A stretch of 64,000 nucleotides of DNA from Candidatus Avedoeria danica (lineage in GTDB: Bacteria; Chloroflexota; Anaerolineae; Epilineales; Epilineaceae). Numbering within the stretch: the stretch's first letter is position 1; every line of letters starts with the position of its first letter. This document shows positions 33,970 through 46,800 of this stretch, piece after piece. Made by a program: the position numbers and the translations under genes. The notes below the pieces were generated by a model, which saw only the letters and a list, made by a program, of their open reading frames with translations, did no database searches and was not told where the DNA came from. The stretch spans positions 310,001 through 374,000 of the forward strand of contig JADJCV010000003.1 of the NCBI GenBank assembly GCA_016703025.1, in the 5' to 3' direction.

Positions 33970-34410
33970 ATGGACATCACCAGCCGCACCCACATCGCCG
34001 CCGCGCCGGACAAGGTCTGGCAGACCGTCATCGATCTGCGCAAGATGATCGACGATATCCCGGCCGTATTGGCGGTCGAGCCGGCCGATTTCGCCGCGGT
34101 GCAGGGCCAGAAGCTCTCGATCCGGGCCAACGTGTCCGGCCGCGAGGTGGAAGTGCCCGCCACGCTCACCACCGTCACGCCGCCCGCCAAGCTCGTCGTC
34201 GATGCCGACCTGCCGGATCCCGTCGGCGCACCGGCGGTGGCGGCGATGACGCTGACCCCCGCCGGCGCTGGAACGGACGTCCAGCTGACCGTCACGCTGA
34301 AGCTCGGCATGCTCAAGGAGATGGCGGCCAAGGCGATGATCGGCGGCCGCGGCCAGTCGGCGCTGGACGACGCGCTGGCGCAGCTCAAGCAGCGGGTCGA
34401 GGGCAGTTGA
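33970..34410 (+). CDS. SRPBCC/CoxG-like ligand-binding protein
   Basis: A 146-residue START/Bet v1-like protein: MDITSRTHIAAAPDKVWQTV, VLAVEPADFAAVQGQKLSI, then a C-terminal amphipathic helix (QSALDDALAQLKQRV). The order resembles the CoxG family (carbon monoxide dehydrogenase subunit G) and related lipid-binding SRPBCC proteins. No cox genes are nearby. ATG 33970 follows CAGGAG. The last codon overlaps the start of the M23 gene by TTGA, so the two are translationally coupled. Confidence 0.82.
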   Translation: MDITSRTHIAAAPDKVWQTVIDLRKMIDDIPAVLAVEPADFAAVQGQKLSIRANVSGREVEVPATLTTVTPPAKLVVDADLPDPVGAPAVAAMTLTPAGAGTDVQLTVTLKLGMLKEMAAKAMIGGRGQSALDDALAQLKQRVEGS

Positions 34411-35153
34411 GCGGCGGCCCGGTCCTGCGCCGCGGGTTCGCGCGGGCGGTGCGGCTGACGGCCGTCGCTGCCGCAATCGCGGTCGCGGCCGTCGGATCGT
34501 CGCGCGCCGCCGTGCCGGCTGCCGTCGGCATCGCGTCCGCCGCCGATCGCCCGTATGGCCTGCCGTTCAGCGAGCCGTCCAGCATGGCCACGTGGACGAT
34601 CAGCCAGCCGTACGGCAACACCGTGTATGCCTACTTCGAGCGCCACCAGATCTACCGCAGCGGCCAGGGCCTGCACATGGGCCTCGACTTCGCCTGCGCG
34701 TGCGGGACGACGGTCGTCGCGATCGCCGACGGTGTCGTGCAGAGCATCGACGGACCGGGCGGCGCGCCGCCGCACAACCTGATGATCGCGCACCCGGACG
34801 GCTTCGTCAGCTTCTACGGCCATCTGTTGGAGCGCCCCGCGCTCGAGATCGGCCAGTCCGTCGCGCGGGGCCAGCCCGTGGCGCTGTCGGGCGACATGTA
34901 CGAGACGTGCTACAGCTCGCCCCACCTCCACCTCGAGATCCGTGACGCGTCCTTGCAGCGGCTCTTCAACCCCGTCCAGTTCATCGACGCCGACTGGCAC
35001 AGCCTGCTCCTGTACGGCAGCGGCCCGCTGTCGTACGAGCGCGAGCTGTCCGACCCGCGCCGCTGGCAGTCGTTCGACGACCAGCCGCCGATCCAGCTCG
35101 GGGGTGCGCTCCTGAACGAGTTCGCCCAGCCGTACCCGAGCGGCGAGCACTAG
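34407..35153 (+). CDS. Secreted M23 family metallopeptidase
   Basis: A 248-residue protein with an Arg-rich N-terminus and hydrophobic signal (LTAVAAAIAVAAVG) and a lysostaphin-type M23 domain. Zinc ligands are His90 and Asp94 in HMGLDFAC and His175 in HLHLEI, with His173 as the catalytic general base; the YGHL strand is also present. TTG 34407 overlaps the preceding stop. Members cleave peptidoglycan cross-bridges or act as envelope scaffolds. The C-terminal 70 residues (FIDADWHSLLLYGSG) are specific to this group. It belongs to an operon with the SRPBCC gene and the membrane propeller gene. Confidence 0.9.
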   Translation: MSGGPVLRRGFARAVRLTAVAAAIAVAAVGSSRAAVPAAVGIASAADRPYGLPFSEPSSMATWTISQPYGNTVYAYFERHQIYRSGQGLHMGLDFACACGTTVVAIADGVVQSIDGPGGAPPHNLMIAHPDGFVSFYGHLLERPALEIGQSVARGQPVALSGDMYETCYSSPHLHLEIRDASLQRLFNPVQFIDADWHSLLLYGSGPLSYERELSDPRRWQSFDDQPPIQLGGALLNEFAQPYPSGEH

Positions 35154-35168
35154 GACCGGGACGGCAAC

Positions 35169-36485
35169 ATGGGCCGCGCGCCGTTCGCGCTGACCATCGG
35201 GGCGATGGTGGCTGCCGGCGGACTGCTGATCGTGCAGCAGACCCGCCCCGCGTGGCTGACCGCGCTCGGCGCCCCGTTGCGCGCGCTCTCCGCCGAAACA
35301 CCCGCCCTCGACCGGGCCACGGACGGCTTGGACGACGTCGCTGCGCCGACGCAGCCGGAGGGCGCGATCCTGCCCTTCTCGACGCCCGGCCGGACGGTCG
35401 GCGATGCGGCCGGCGCGGCCGGCGTTTCACCGTTCCGCACCGCACCGCCTGCCGTCCCCGGACCGACGTCCCACCCGCGTGCGCCGAGTGCCGGCTTGGC
35501 CGGGCGGCTCGCAGCCGCCCCGAGCAGCGTCAACCGGCCGCTGTTCCCGCTCCAACCGCGCCAGATCGTCGCGGATGGGTGCTGCGGTGGGGCGTGGTGG
35601 GCGGCGGACTCGAGCGCCCTGAACTTCATCGACCGGCCGCCGGGCACCGCGTCGACCGCGATCTACACCGCCGCGGTGTGGCCGCCCGGCGGGCAGCCGA
35701 CCGTGCTGGACACCGGCGTCCTGCTGGCCAGCGGCGCGGCGCGCTACATGATCCGGCCTGCCGGCGACGTGAGCATCGTGCGGGACACCGTCGACGGCAC
35801 GGAGTGGCCGCTGCCGACGGGCGGCAACCCGGTGCGGCTCACGCCGGACGGTACGCGGGCGGTGTGGTGGGACTCGTGGGGTGGTCGCGCCGACGTCGAC
35901 AACCTGGTGCGCGTGTTCGGGGCCGATATTCACGGCACGGATGTCCGCGAGCTCGTCGCGCTGTTCGGCGCCACGGTGCCGGCCTGCATGCCGGACAGCC
36001 CGCGCTGCCTCGTCATCGGCCGCCCGGTGAAGGACCTGCCGATGTTCGTCCTCACGACGATCGACACCGTCAGCGGCACGATGATCGAGCTTGCCCGCGG
36101 CACGTTCCTCTCCGACGCCGCGCTCTCGCCGGACGGCCGCTGGGTGGCGTTCTACCTCGCCCTCAACCGCGAGCACCCGGACCGCAACGGCGTCTTCCTG
36201 GCGCCGACCTTCGTCGAAGAGGTCGGCCGTGTGAAGAAGCTCGACTTCGAGGGCGCCTACCGCTGGCGGCTGCCCAGCCGCTTGGTGTACGTCCCGATGC
36301 AGCCCGAGCACGGCTTCCACACCGTCTGGGAAATGGACGCCGACAGCGGTGTCGTCCGGCGGCTCCTCGGCCCCGAGGCCCAGATCCGCATCGCCAACAA
36401 CGACTGGTCGATCTCCCCGGACGGCGCGACGATGGCGTGGGTGGACGAGCGCGGGCGGGGGGTGTGGGCGGTGGATTTGCCGTAG
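35169..36485 (+). CDS. Membrane-tethered TolB/WD40-like propeller protein
   Basis: A 438-residue protein with one N-terminal helix (FALTIGAMVAAGGLLIVQQ), a disordered Ala/Pro region to about 110 and a beta-propeller. Propeller strands include VRLTPDGTRAVWWDSWG, AALSPDGRWVAFYLAL and WSISPDGATMAWVDERG. Two adjacent Cys (ADGCCGGAWW) sit at the propeller's first blade. It starts 15 nt after the M23 stop and is likely in that operon, suggesting a role at the same envelope site. No enzymatic signature was seen. Confidence 0.78.
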   Translation: MGRAPFALTIGAMVAAGGLLIVQQTRPAWLTALGAPLRALSAETPALDRATDGLDDVAAPTQPEGAILPFSTPGRTVGDAAGAAGVSPFRTAPPAVPGPTSHPRAPSAGLAGRLAAAPSSVNRPLFPLQPRQIVADGCCGGAWWAADSSALNFIDRPPGTASTAIYTAAVWPPGGQPTVLDTGVLLASGAARYMIRPAGDVSIVRDTVDGTEWPLPTGGNPVRLTPDGTRAVWWDSWGGRADVDNLVRVFGADIHGTDVRELVALFGATVPACMPDSPRCLVIGRPVKDLPMFVLTTIDTVSGTMIELARGTFLSDAALSPDGRWVAFYLALNREHPDRNGVFLAPTFVEEVGRVKKLDFEGAYRWRLPSRLVYVPMQPEHGFHTVWEMDADSGVVRRLLGPEAQIRIANNDWSISPDGATMAWVDERGRGVWAVDLP

Positions 36486-36508
36486 GGGGCGGGGGGGCGG
36501 CGGGCTGC

Positions 36509-36528
36509 GGGCGACGCATGCGTCGCCC
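36509..36528. terminator. Perfect 20-bp palindrome between convergent genes
   Basis: GGGCGACGCATGCGTCGCCC is a complete palindrome between the stops of the propeller gene and the Nudix gene. It can fold on either strand as a terminator and also looks like a common short dispersed palindrome type. Confidence 0.6.
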
Positions 36529-36588
36529 CTACGTGGGGGACGGCGCGCGGCCGGGGTGCCGGTATCGTGGGGGAGAACACGGGTGAAC

Positions 36589-37098
36589 TCACCCCCACGT
36601 GATCTCGACACCTGCGATGTGTCCCCGCTCGTATCGCAACCCCATGAACGCCACCCCCCCACGCACCTCCGCCTCGCGCACGACGGCCAGGATCGACGCG
36701 TCGGCGGGCGGCGCGGGCAGGGCGGCGACGTCGGCCGGCGCCACCCAGGCCACCTCGCCCTCGCGTCCGTCGCTGCGGATCGTCCCGTCCCGCACGTCGA
36801 CGCGCACGATGAACATCAGCCACGCCTCACCCGTCACCGCATCGTACTCGGTGGCCACCGCCACGAGCCGGGGCGCGTCGCCGATGAGCCCGGTCTCCTC
36901 GGCCAACTCGCGCACGGCGCACGCCAGCGGCGTCTCGTCCGGCTCCACCTTGCCGCCCGGCGGCGACCACAACCCGAGGTTCGGCGCCTTGCGGCGGCGC
37001 AGCAGGCAGAGGCGGTCGGCACGATCGAAGGCGTAGACGAGGGTCGTGATGTGGCGGAGGGGGGGAGAAAGAGGAGGGGGAGGCGGAGGGGCCGGCAT
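36589..37098 (-). CDS. Nudix hydrolase
   Basis: A 169-residue protein with the Nudix box read as GGKVEPDETPLACAVRELAEETGL, here split for length: GGKVEPDETPLACAVREL then AEETGL. The preceding CLLRRRKAPNLGLWSPP and following YDAVTGEAWLMFIVRV strands fit the MutT-like 8-oxo-dGTP or ADP-ribose group. The Pro-rich N-terminus after ATG 37098 is short. That start is leaderless: TATAAT lies six bases upstream. The substrate cannot be told from sequence. Confidence 0.92.
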   Translation of the reverse strand: MPAPPPPPPLSPPLRHITTLVYAFDRADRLCLLRRRKAPNLGLWSPPGGKVEPDETPLACAVRELAEETGLIGDAPRLVAVATEYDAVTGEAWLMFIVRVDVRDGTIRSDGREGEVAWVAPADVAALPAPPADASILAVVREAEVRGGVAFMGLRYERGHIAGVEITWG

Positions 37099-37104
37099 GG
37101 GGCG

Positions 37105-37110
37105 ATTATA
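37105..37110 (-). promoter_or_regulatory. -10 box TATAAT of the leaderless Nudix gene
   Basis: On the minus strand TATAAT is followed by CGCCCC and ATG 37098. This is a near-ideal leaderless promoter. Confidence 0.6.
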
Positions 37111-37255
37111 GGGCCGCGCGGGCACGTCGACGCCACGGTCCGCCCTCGACGAACCGCCTGCCTCTCGAACCCGTCGCCTGCCCCGCCCGCTCTGCTACCC
37201 TTTCGCCCGACCGCGTCGATCCCGTCGCCCCCCGTCGCCGGAGGCACCAGCGCCC

Positions 37256-40285
<3,030 letters not shown>

Positions 40286-40313
40286 CGGCTGCCCGGGCGG
40301 AGGTTGCCGGCCG

Positions 40314-41138
40314 TCAGCCGTCCGGCGTGTCGGGATCCGGTGCTGCGCCGGACACGTCGGCACGGCCGAGCACCGGCCGCCGCTCCATCAACCCCTCGAA
40401 CACCGTTTGCCCGAGCCCGAAGATCACGTAGCCCATCAACGCCGGGAAGAAGAACTGCTTCGGCAGGAACACGACGCCGATCAACGTGCCGACCACCAAC
40501 AGGGATCCCACGATCGCCCGCGGCGAGCGGTAGCCGATCGTCGGGACGGCGGCGTACGAGACGTTGCTGATCATCAGGAAGCTGAGGCCGAGCATCAGGA
40601 AGCGGAGCAGCTGATGCCACGGCAGGTCGATGTCGCTGCCGATGAGGCGGCCGTAGAGCGGGGTCTGGCTGAACCAGTAGTAGCTGGCCAGCGTGATCCC
40701 GGCTGCCGGCGAGGGCAGTCCCTGGAAGTGCGTCTTGGCGCGGCCCGCCTGCTCGACGTTGAAGCGCGCCAGGCGGATGCAGGCGCACATCGTGAAGAGG
40801 AAGCAGAAGATCCAGTCCCAGCCGTGCTCGTTCAGGACGGCGAAGTACATGATCATCGCCGGCGCCAGTCCGAACGAGATCGCGTCGACGAGCGAGTCAA
40901 GCTCCGCGCCGAACTTCGAACCCGTGTTCGTGGCGCGGGCGATCCGGCCGTCGAATACGTCGCAGATGCCGCCGAACACCACGTAGAGCACCGCGCGCTC
41001 GTAGTCGCCGCGCGCCGCCGAGACGATCGCGAAGACGCCGAAGAACAAGTTGGCCATCGTGAAGCCGTTCGGCAGGATGACCATCGACCGGCGCAGCCGC
41101 CGGCGATTGCGGCGCGGCTCGGTCGATCGTGCGATCAT
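40314..41138 (-). CDS. pssA: CDP-diacylglycerol-serine O-phosphatidyltransferase
   Basis: A 274-residue membrane enzyme of the CDP-alcohol phosphotransferase family that makes phosphatidylserine. The diagnostic motif is CDVFDGRIARATNTG followed by FGAELDSLVDAISFG, giving DxxDGxxAR...GxxxDxxxD. About seven hydrophobic segments follow, as in PssA. ATG 41138 overlaps the psd stop by ATGA and has a GGAGG site seven bases upstream, which favours it over ATG 41156. It is the second gene of a psd-pssA operon, so substrate supply and decarboxylation are coupled. Confidence 0.95.
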   Translation of the reverse strand: MIARSTEPRRNRRRLRRSMVILPNGFTMANLFFGVFAIVSAARGDYERAVLYVVFGGICDVFDGRIARATNTGSKFGAELDSLVDAISFGLAPAMIMYFAVLNEHGWDWIFCFLFTMCACIRLARFNVEQAGRAKTHFQGLPSPAAGITLASYYWFSQTPLYGRLIGSDIDLPWHQLLRFLMLGLSFLMISNVSYAAVPTIGYRSPRAIVGSLLVVGTLIGVVFLPKQFFFPALMGYVIFGLGQTVFEGLMERRPVLGRADVSGAAPDPDTPDG

Positions 41139-41833
41139 CTCGCTGCCTCCGTCCATCGTGCAACCACCGTCATCCCGGCCGCCGTCCGGTCACCGACGGC
41201 CACGGCGATGCGCGCGTCGGGCGGCAGGAAGACGTCCACGCGCGACCCGAAGCGGATCAGCCCGAGCCGCTCCCCCTGCGCCACGGCGTCGCCCACACCG
41301 CCGTACGTCACGATCCGCCGCGCGATGAGCCCCGCGATCTGCCGCACGAGCACGCGGCGGTCGGCGGAGGGCCCAGGCGATGGGTCGGACGGCACACCCG
41401 GCCCGCCGGCGATCCCGAGCGACATCTGCTCGTTCTCGAGGCTTGCCTTGTCGCGCGCCGCGCTCATGAACCGGCCGCGGTTGTAGTGGGCATATAGAAC
41501 CGTTCCCGTGATCGGGTAGCGGTTCACGTGGACGTTGAAGACGCTCATGAAGATCGAAACACGCGTCGCCGTCCCGCCGATGAAGGCCGGCTCGTCCACC
41601 GGGCCGACGAAGACCACACGCCCGTCGGCCGGCGCGATGACGACACCCGGCCCGCGTTCGCCGTCCCGCTCGGGATCCCGGAAGAACGCGACCACCCAGA
41701 CCGCCAGGACGAAGAGGACCATGGCGAGCGCGATCCGCGGCGTCGAGGGGTGCGCCGCCGCGCGCGCGATCGTGGCGCCGGCCGCAAAGGCCGCCAAGCC
41801 GATGAACATGTAGCCCTCGCGTGCGACCTTCAT
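41135..41833 (-). CDS. psd: Phosphatidylserine decarboxylase proenzyme (short form)
   Basis: A 232-residue decarboxylase of the short, archaeal-like type. Two hydrophobic helices at the N-terminus (YMFIGLAAFAAGATIA, LVLFVLAVWVVAFF region) anchor it. Conserved blocks are VIAPADGRVVFVG, IFMSVFNVHVNRYPITG and the self-cleavage site IRFGSRVDVFLP, where Gly196-Ser197 would yield the pyruvoyl group. ATG 41833 follows GTGAGGAC. It converts phosphatidylserine to phosphatidylethanolamine. The gene before it on the same strand encodes a PmtA-like methyltransferase. Confidence 0.95.
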   Translation of the reverse strand: MKVAREGYMFIGLAAFAAGATIARAAAHPSTPRIALAMVLFVLAVWVVAFFRDPERDGERGPGVVIAPADGRVVFVGPVDEPAFIGGTATRVSIFMSVFNVHVNRYPITGTVLYAHYNRGRFMSAARDKASLENEQMSLGIAGGPGVPSDPSPGPSADRRVLVRQIAGLIARRIVTYGGVGDAVAQGERLGLIRFGSRVDVFLPPDARIAVAVGDRTAAGMTVVARWTEAAR

Positions 41834-41990
41834 CGTCCTCACTCGCCGGTTGGCCTCTGCCGTAAGCTGCCGTCGATCCCCGCGGCCCGTCCGATCCCCG
41901 CCGTCCGTCCGGCGCCATCCGATGACCACCACGTCGTCGACGCTTGCGCGCCGGTGGCCGCGCCAGCATGGCCCGGCGGCCAGCCGCGAG

Positions 41991-42644
41991 TCAAGGCGAC
42001 GGTTGCCGCAGGCGTTGCACGAAGGCCGGCGGCACGTTGGCGAACACCGCCTCGCGCCCGACGCCCAGCCGGGCCACGAGGTCGCCGATCGTCCGATCGA
42101 CGTGGACAAGCCGAGCCCGCTCGGCCCGCGAGGCCAGCCGCATCCGCACCGCCCGGACGAACATGTACTCGAAGTACGTCAGCTCGCCGCCCGGCGCAAG
42201 AAACCGCACGTAGGCGGCGCACACCTCGTCCACGGCTTCGACCGGGAAGTTGTTGAGCGGCAGGCTGGAGATCACGAAGTCGTATGGTTCCACCCCGGCG
42301 AAGTCCTGGAGCGCAACGGTGTGGACGATCGACGGCGAGGCGAGCCGGCGCGCATGGGCCGACGTGGCCAGGTCGCCGCGCAGATGGTCGGCGAAGGCGG
42401 CGTTCAGCTCGACGAGGTCGAAGCGGTCGTCCGCCCCGAGCAGCGGTAGGATCGCCCGCGTGACCGCCCCTGTGCCCGGCCCGATCTCGAGCACCCGAAC
42501 CGCCCGCCCGTCCGTTGCGCGTGCCGCCAGCGGCCGCACCATCGCCGCCGCCAGGAAACGGCTGCTCGGCACGATCGATCCGGTCGTCTCGAAGCGCCGG
42601 CGGAACTCGCGGAAGAACGCGGCGTGCTCGCGGAGGTGGGACAT
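41991..42644 (-). CDS. Class I SAM methyltransferase, phospholipid N-methyltransferase-like
   Basis: A 217-residue methyltransferase. The N-terminal block FFREFRRRFETTGSIVPSSR followed by FLAAAM and the SAM motif VLEIGPGTGAVTRAIL match the PmtA/rRNA adenine dimethylase-like group that methylates phosphatidylethanolamine, and also the closely related KsgA-like proteins. Other elements are DLVELNAAFADHL and FVISSLPLNNFP. It lies 157 nt upstream of psd on the same strand, which supports a role in making methylated phospholipids. No second methyltransferase (Opi3-like) was seen. ATG 42644 was taken over GTG 42647. Confidence 0.75.
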   Translation of the reverse strand: MSHLREHAAFFREFRRRFETTGSIVPSSRFLAAAMVRPLAARATDGRAVRVLEIGPGTGAVTRAILPLLGADDRFDLVELNAAFADHLRGDLATSAHARRLASPSIVHTVALQDFAGVEPYDFVISSLPLNNFPVEAVDEVCAAYVRFLAPGGELTYFEYMFVRAVRMRLASRAERARLVHVDRTIGDLVARLGVGREAVFANVPPAFVQRLRQPSP

Positions 42645-42816
42645 CACGGACGATGGTCGGACGCAAGGCCGCGCGGGTCAACAAATCGGGGGCCGGGCGT
42701 CGCGCACCCGTCCGTGCATTCGCCGGTGCGCGCCAAGCTCGGGTCGCGCGGATCGCCGCCGGGCACGGACTTGTGGTATGTCTGTGCCCCCTGGACGGAA
42801 CCGAAACCGAGACCCG

Positions 42817-43812
42817 ATGCCGCACCCCACCCTCACCCCCCTCCTCACCTCCGCCCTCGCCGCCCGCGCGGCGCTCCTCGCCCCGCCCAACAAGGCGGCC
42901 TACCGTCTCTTCGCCGGGTTCTACGAGGGCGCACCCGACCTGGCGGCTGACCTGTATGCCGACACGCTCGTCCTCCACAACTACGCCCAGCCGTCCGCCG
43001 CCGGCGCGGAGGGCGTACGCCATGCCGCAGCGTTCTTCCGTGCCGCACTCCCGTTCCTGCGCAGCACCGTCGTCAAGCACCGGCACGCCGTCGACGCGGC
43101 CGACCGCCGCGGCGTCGTCATGGGCGATGCGCCGCCAGCGACGTCGATCACCGAGGACGGCGTGCGCTACCGGATCGACGTCATGGCGGCGCGCGACGCC
43201 GGTTTCTACCTGGACACGCGCGCCGTGCGGGCGCTGCTCAAGCGCGAGATGGCCGGCCGGACCGTGCTGAACACATTCGCCTACACCGGCAGCCTCGGCG
43301 TGGCCGCGCTGGCCGGCGGCGCCGCGCGCGTCGTCCAGCTGGACGCCAGCCGCGCCGTGCTCAACGTCGCCAAGGACTCCTGCACGCTGAACGGCCTGCC
43401 GATCCACAGGGGCGACTACATCGCCGACGACTTCTGGGTGGCCACCAGCCGCCTCCGCCGCGCCGACGCCCGCTTCGACTGCGTGATCCTAGACCCACCC
43501 TTCTTCGCCACCGCGCCCACCGGCACCGTCGACTTGGCGCAGCAGGCCGACCGCCTGATCAACAAGGTCCGCCCGCTCGTGGCCGACGGCGGGCGGCTGA
43601 TCGCCATCAACAACGCGCTCTTCCTGAGCGGCCACGCCTTCGTGACGCTCTTGGAAGGCCTGTGCGCCAGCGGCTTCCTGTCGATCGAGACGACGATTCC
43701 GGTGCCCGACGACGTCACCGGCTACCCGGCGACACGCGTGAACGGCCCGCCGGTGGACCCGGCTCCGTTCAACCATGCGACGAAGATCGCCGTGTTGCGG
43801 GTGCGGCGGTAG
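42817..43812 (+). CDS. Class I SAM-dependent rRNA-type methyltransferase (RlmI/RlmK-like)
   Basis: A 331-residue methyltransferase of the RlmI/RlmL C-terminal type. The FYLDTRAVRALLKREM block, motif I LNTFAYTGSLGVAALAGGA, the acidic VVQLDASRAVL strand and motif IV VILDPPFF are all present. The N-terminal part is short and lacks an obvious PUA domain. ATG 42817 was chosen; an in-frame ATG at 42778 would add 13 residues and lies at a TATG context. It diverges from the PmtA-like gene across 172 nt. Confidence 0.82.
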   Translation: MPHPTLTPLLTSALAARAALLAPPNKAAYRLFAGFYEGAPDLAADLYADTLVLHNYAQPSAAGAEGVRHAAAFFRAALPFLRSTVVKHRHAVDAADRRGVVMGDAPPATSITEDGVRYRIDVMAARDAGFYLDTRAVRALLKREMAGRTVLNTFAYTGSLGVAALAGGAARVVQLDASRAVLNVAKDSCTLNGLPIHRGDYIADDFWVATSRLRRADARFDCVILDPPFFATAPTGTVDLAQQADRLINKVRPLVADGGRLIAINNALFLSGHAFVTLLEGLCASGFLSIETTIPVPDDVTGYPATRVNGPPVDPAPFNHATKIAVLRVRR

Positions 43813-43860
43813 CGAGGCGACAGCGCGACAAACCCGGTGTACGTCGACTCCCCCCTCTGC

Positions 43861-43866
43861 TATCCT
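43861..43866 (+). promoter_or_regulatory. -10 box TATCCT before the giant vWA gene
   Basis: TATCCT is followed by CTCGTGTC and ATG 43875. Spacing and lack of a ribosome site match the leaderless group. Confidence 0.4.
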
Positions 43867-43874
43867 CTCGTGTC

Positions 43875-46800
43875 ATGGATGACCTGCGCCGCCCCTTCCG
43901 AACATGGCCCTGCTTCGCCGCCCTCACGACCCTCATCGCAATCCTGACCGCCTGGTCGGCCGGACCGGCGGCTGTCGCAACACGCGCCGCCGCCCCGGAC
44001 GCGCCCGCCGCCGCACCCATCGTCGGCGCCGCGCTGACGATCCTGGCCGATGGTACGGCGCCGTTCGAGGATCGGCCGATCACGCTGAGCGGCCTCGGAA
44101 CGCTGCCCGGGGTCCGCGGCAAGGCCGATCCGGGCGATGACGTCGGCCCGACGGACGGCGTCGTCCGTTCATGGGACGCCGTGGTCTACCGCGCCTCGTT
44201 CAGCGTGCGCGAGAACAGCGTCGACGATCTCGTGGCCGAGGTGACGTTGGCCGGGCCGGCGGTCTGGGAGGCGGGCCAACTGCCGGCGCTCCGGCTGGCC
44301 GGCTGCCCGGGCGGCGCCACGCTGACCGACGGCGGCAAGAAGGTGCGTTGTGTCGTCGGCCGCGTCGAGGCGCCGCCGGCGGTGACGGTCGCGCTCGACC
44401 TGACGGCCCGCGTGAGCGGCGCCGCGCTCCAGGGCGACGCGCTGACGGCCGACCTCACCGTTCGGGCGCCCGGCGCCGTCCCGGATCCCGACGCCGCGAA
44501 CTGCCCCGACCCGCAGACGGACGGCTGCGACGACGATGCGCCCGTCGTCATGGTCTCGGCCGCGCCGGCGGCCGAGCTTCGGAAGTTCCTCAGCGGCAAC
44601 ACGAACGCCGTCCACAACGGCGTCCTCGGCCGCCGGCTGGACTGGCAGCTCGACGTCGTCCTCGGCGCCGACGGCGACGTCCGCGGCAGCTCGCTGCCCG
44701 TGGGGGCGCCGTTCACGCTGCCGGACTGGTGGCGGGTGCTCGGCCCGACCGGGCGCGACCTCAAGCTGACCGTTACGCTCATCGGCTGCCTCGACCTGGA
44801 CGGTCGGAACGTCTGGAGCTGCGCCCAGCCGGGCGGGCCCGGCACGCCGCTCGACGTCACGCTGCAGCGGCTCGACGCGGAGACCAGCCTGCCCAACGGT
44901 GTCGCTTCGGCCCAGCCGACGACCGTCGCCAAGGTCCTCGTCATGCTCTGGGTGCCGGAGACAGAGGTCACCGGCGCCGGCGGCGACGTGACGTTCCACA
45001 ACTGCTACGCCACCCAGATCGGCAACCCGCAGCGCTCGATCTGGGCGCCGGTCGATGCCCGCGGCCAGGCGAATCTCGGCGGCATCCAGGAACCGCCCGG
45101 CAACAACTGCTCCTACGTCGTCCTGCCGGTGCCGCGCGCCGTGCCGACCCGACGCCCGCCGCGCCGCCCGCCGCCCGGCCGCCCCGGCCCGCCCGGCCGC
45201 GCCCCGACACCGATCCCGACGGCACCCATCGCCGTGCCGAGCAAGCGCTACATGCCCGTCACGCAAGGCGCCGCCGTGACGGACGGCTCGACGTTCAGCG
45301 CCGAGATGCGGATCGCGATCGGCGGCGGCGGCACGATGCTCGGCGTCGTGGCGTGCGACAAGTGGGACAACAGCACGCACGTCCTGCAGGAGCAAGGACC
45401 GAACGGCGAGGCCGGCGTGCGCGTGTGGTGGCAGGACGCGGACGGCCAGCCGCGGGAAGTGACGGACGGCGGCCGGGTGATCGTCGAGTACGGCACCGGA
45501 CGCTGGGGCCGGATGCGGCCGACGAACGCGACGCTCGGGCGGACGTGGTACGTCCAGGCCACGGCGGCGTGCACGGACAACGCGCCGTTGGCCGGAAGCG
45601 GCTGGGTGACGGGCGATCAGCTGGACTACAGCAACCGCGGCGGCGGCAAGATGAACGCCCGCGAAGTGAACATGGTCCGCGCTCGGTTCCAGGACGGCGT
45701 GCCGGCCGGCTCGACGGTCTGGCTCGAGCTGCAGTACGCCGCGCTCCAGAACCGGCCCGGCAGTTGGCTGATGAACTATGCCGCGGCCGGCTACGGTGCG
45801 GGCAGCCGCGCCGGCTGGCGCTACCAGGAGTGCTACGGCGCGCAGGGCACGTCGTCCCGCCGCGAGTGCCCGGTGCCGGCGCCCGGCACGAAGGCCGCGC
45901 CGGGCGGCCTCGGCGACATGCTCGTCCATGTGGGCGTGCCGCTGTGGCTGAAGAAGCGCAACGACCCGGCCGTGCCGAACGGCAGCCCGGTCGTCAACGC
46001 CGGCGACACCGTCGCGTTCGTCATCGACGCCGCGACGTTCCCGAGCCCGTCGTCGCCGCCGCTGCCGACGTACCCCAAGGAGGCGTTCGCGCCCGGCGTC
46101 GTGCTGACGGACACGCTCCCGCTCGGGCTGTTCTACGAGCTCGACTCGGCGACGATCGCCAGTGAGGACATTGACGGCGACGGCGTGCTCGGCGGCGGCG
46201 AGGACCGGAACGGCAACGGGCGGATCGACCAGGACGTGCCGTTCGAGCCGTCCATCGTCTCGGGTCCCACCAGCGGCGAGACGACGTTGACGTGGGTGCT
46301 CGGCGATCTGCCCTACGAACGGCGCGTGCCCGCCATCCGCTACGTCGCACGCGCGTCGCGCCTCGTGCCCGGCGGGACGGCGCTGGCGAACATGGCCGGC
46401 ATCTCCGCCCGCAACGACCGCCCCCCCGACTGCCGCCCCGGCTTCCGCGACCTCGAGGGCGGCCGATGCGCCTGGGCGCAGGTGATCATCGCCAACATCG
46501 CCGCCGCACAGGTCGAGAAGGTCCCGAGCCGGCTGCTCGTCCTGCCGGGCGAGCCGTTGGTCTACCGTCTCTCGCTGGCCAACCTGACCGACCGGCCGGT
46601 CGAGTGGTTCGACGCGGTCGACATCCTGCCGCGCGCCGGCGAGCCGCGCACGCCCGGGACACGGATCACCGGCGGCATCGTCGACGTCCGCGTGACCGTG
46701 CCGGCCGGCGGCGCGCCGATCGATGTCTGGGCGTCGGCCGGCGATCCCGAGACGCTCGACGTCGCGGGCGGCGGGGAGCGCGACGGCCTCGTCGACCCCG

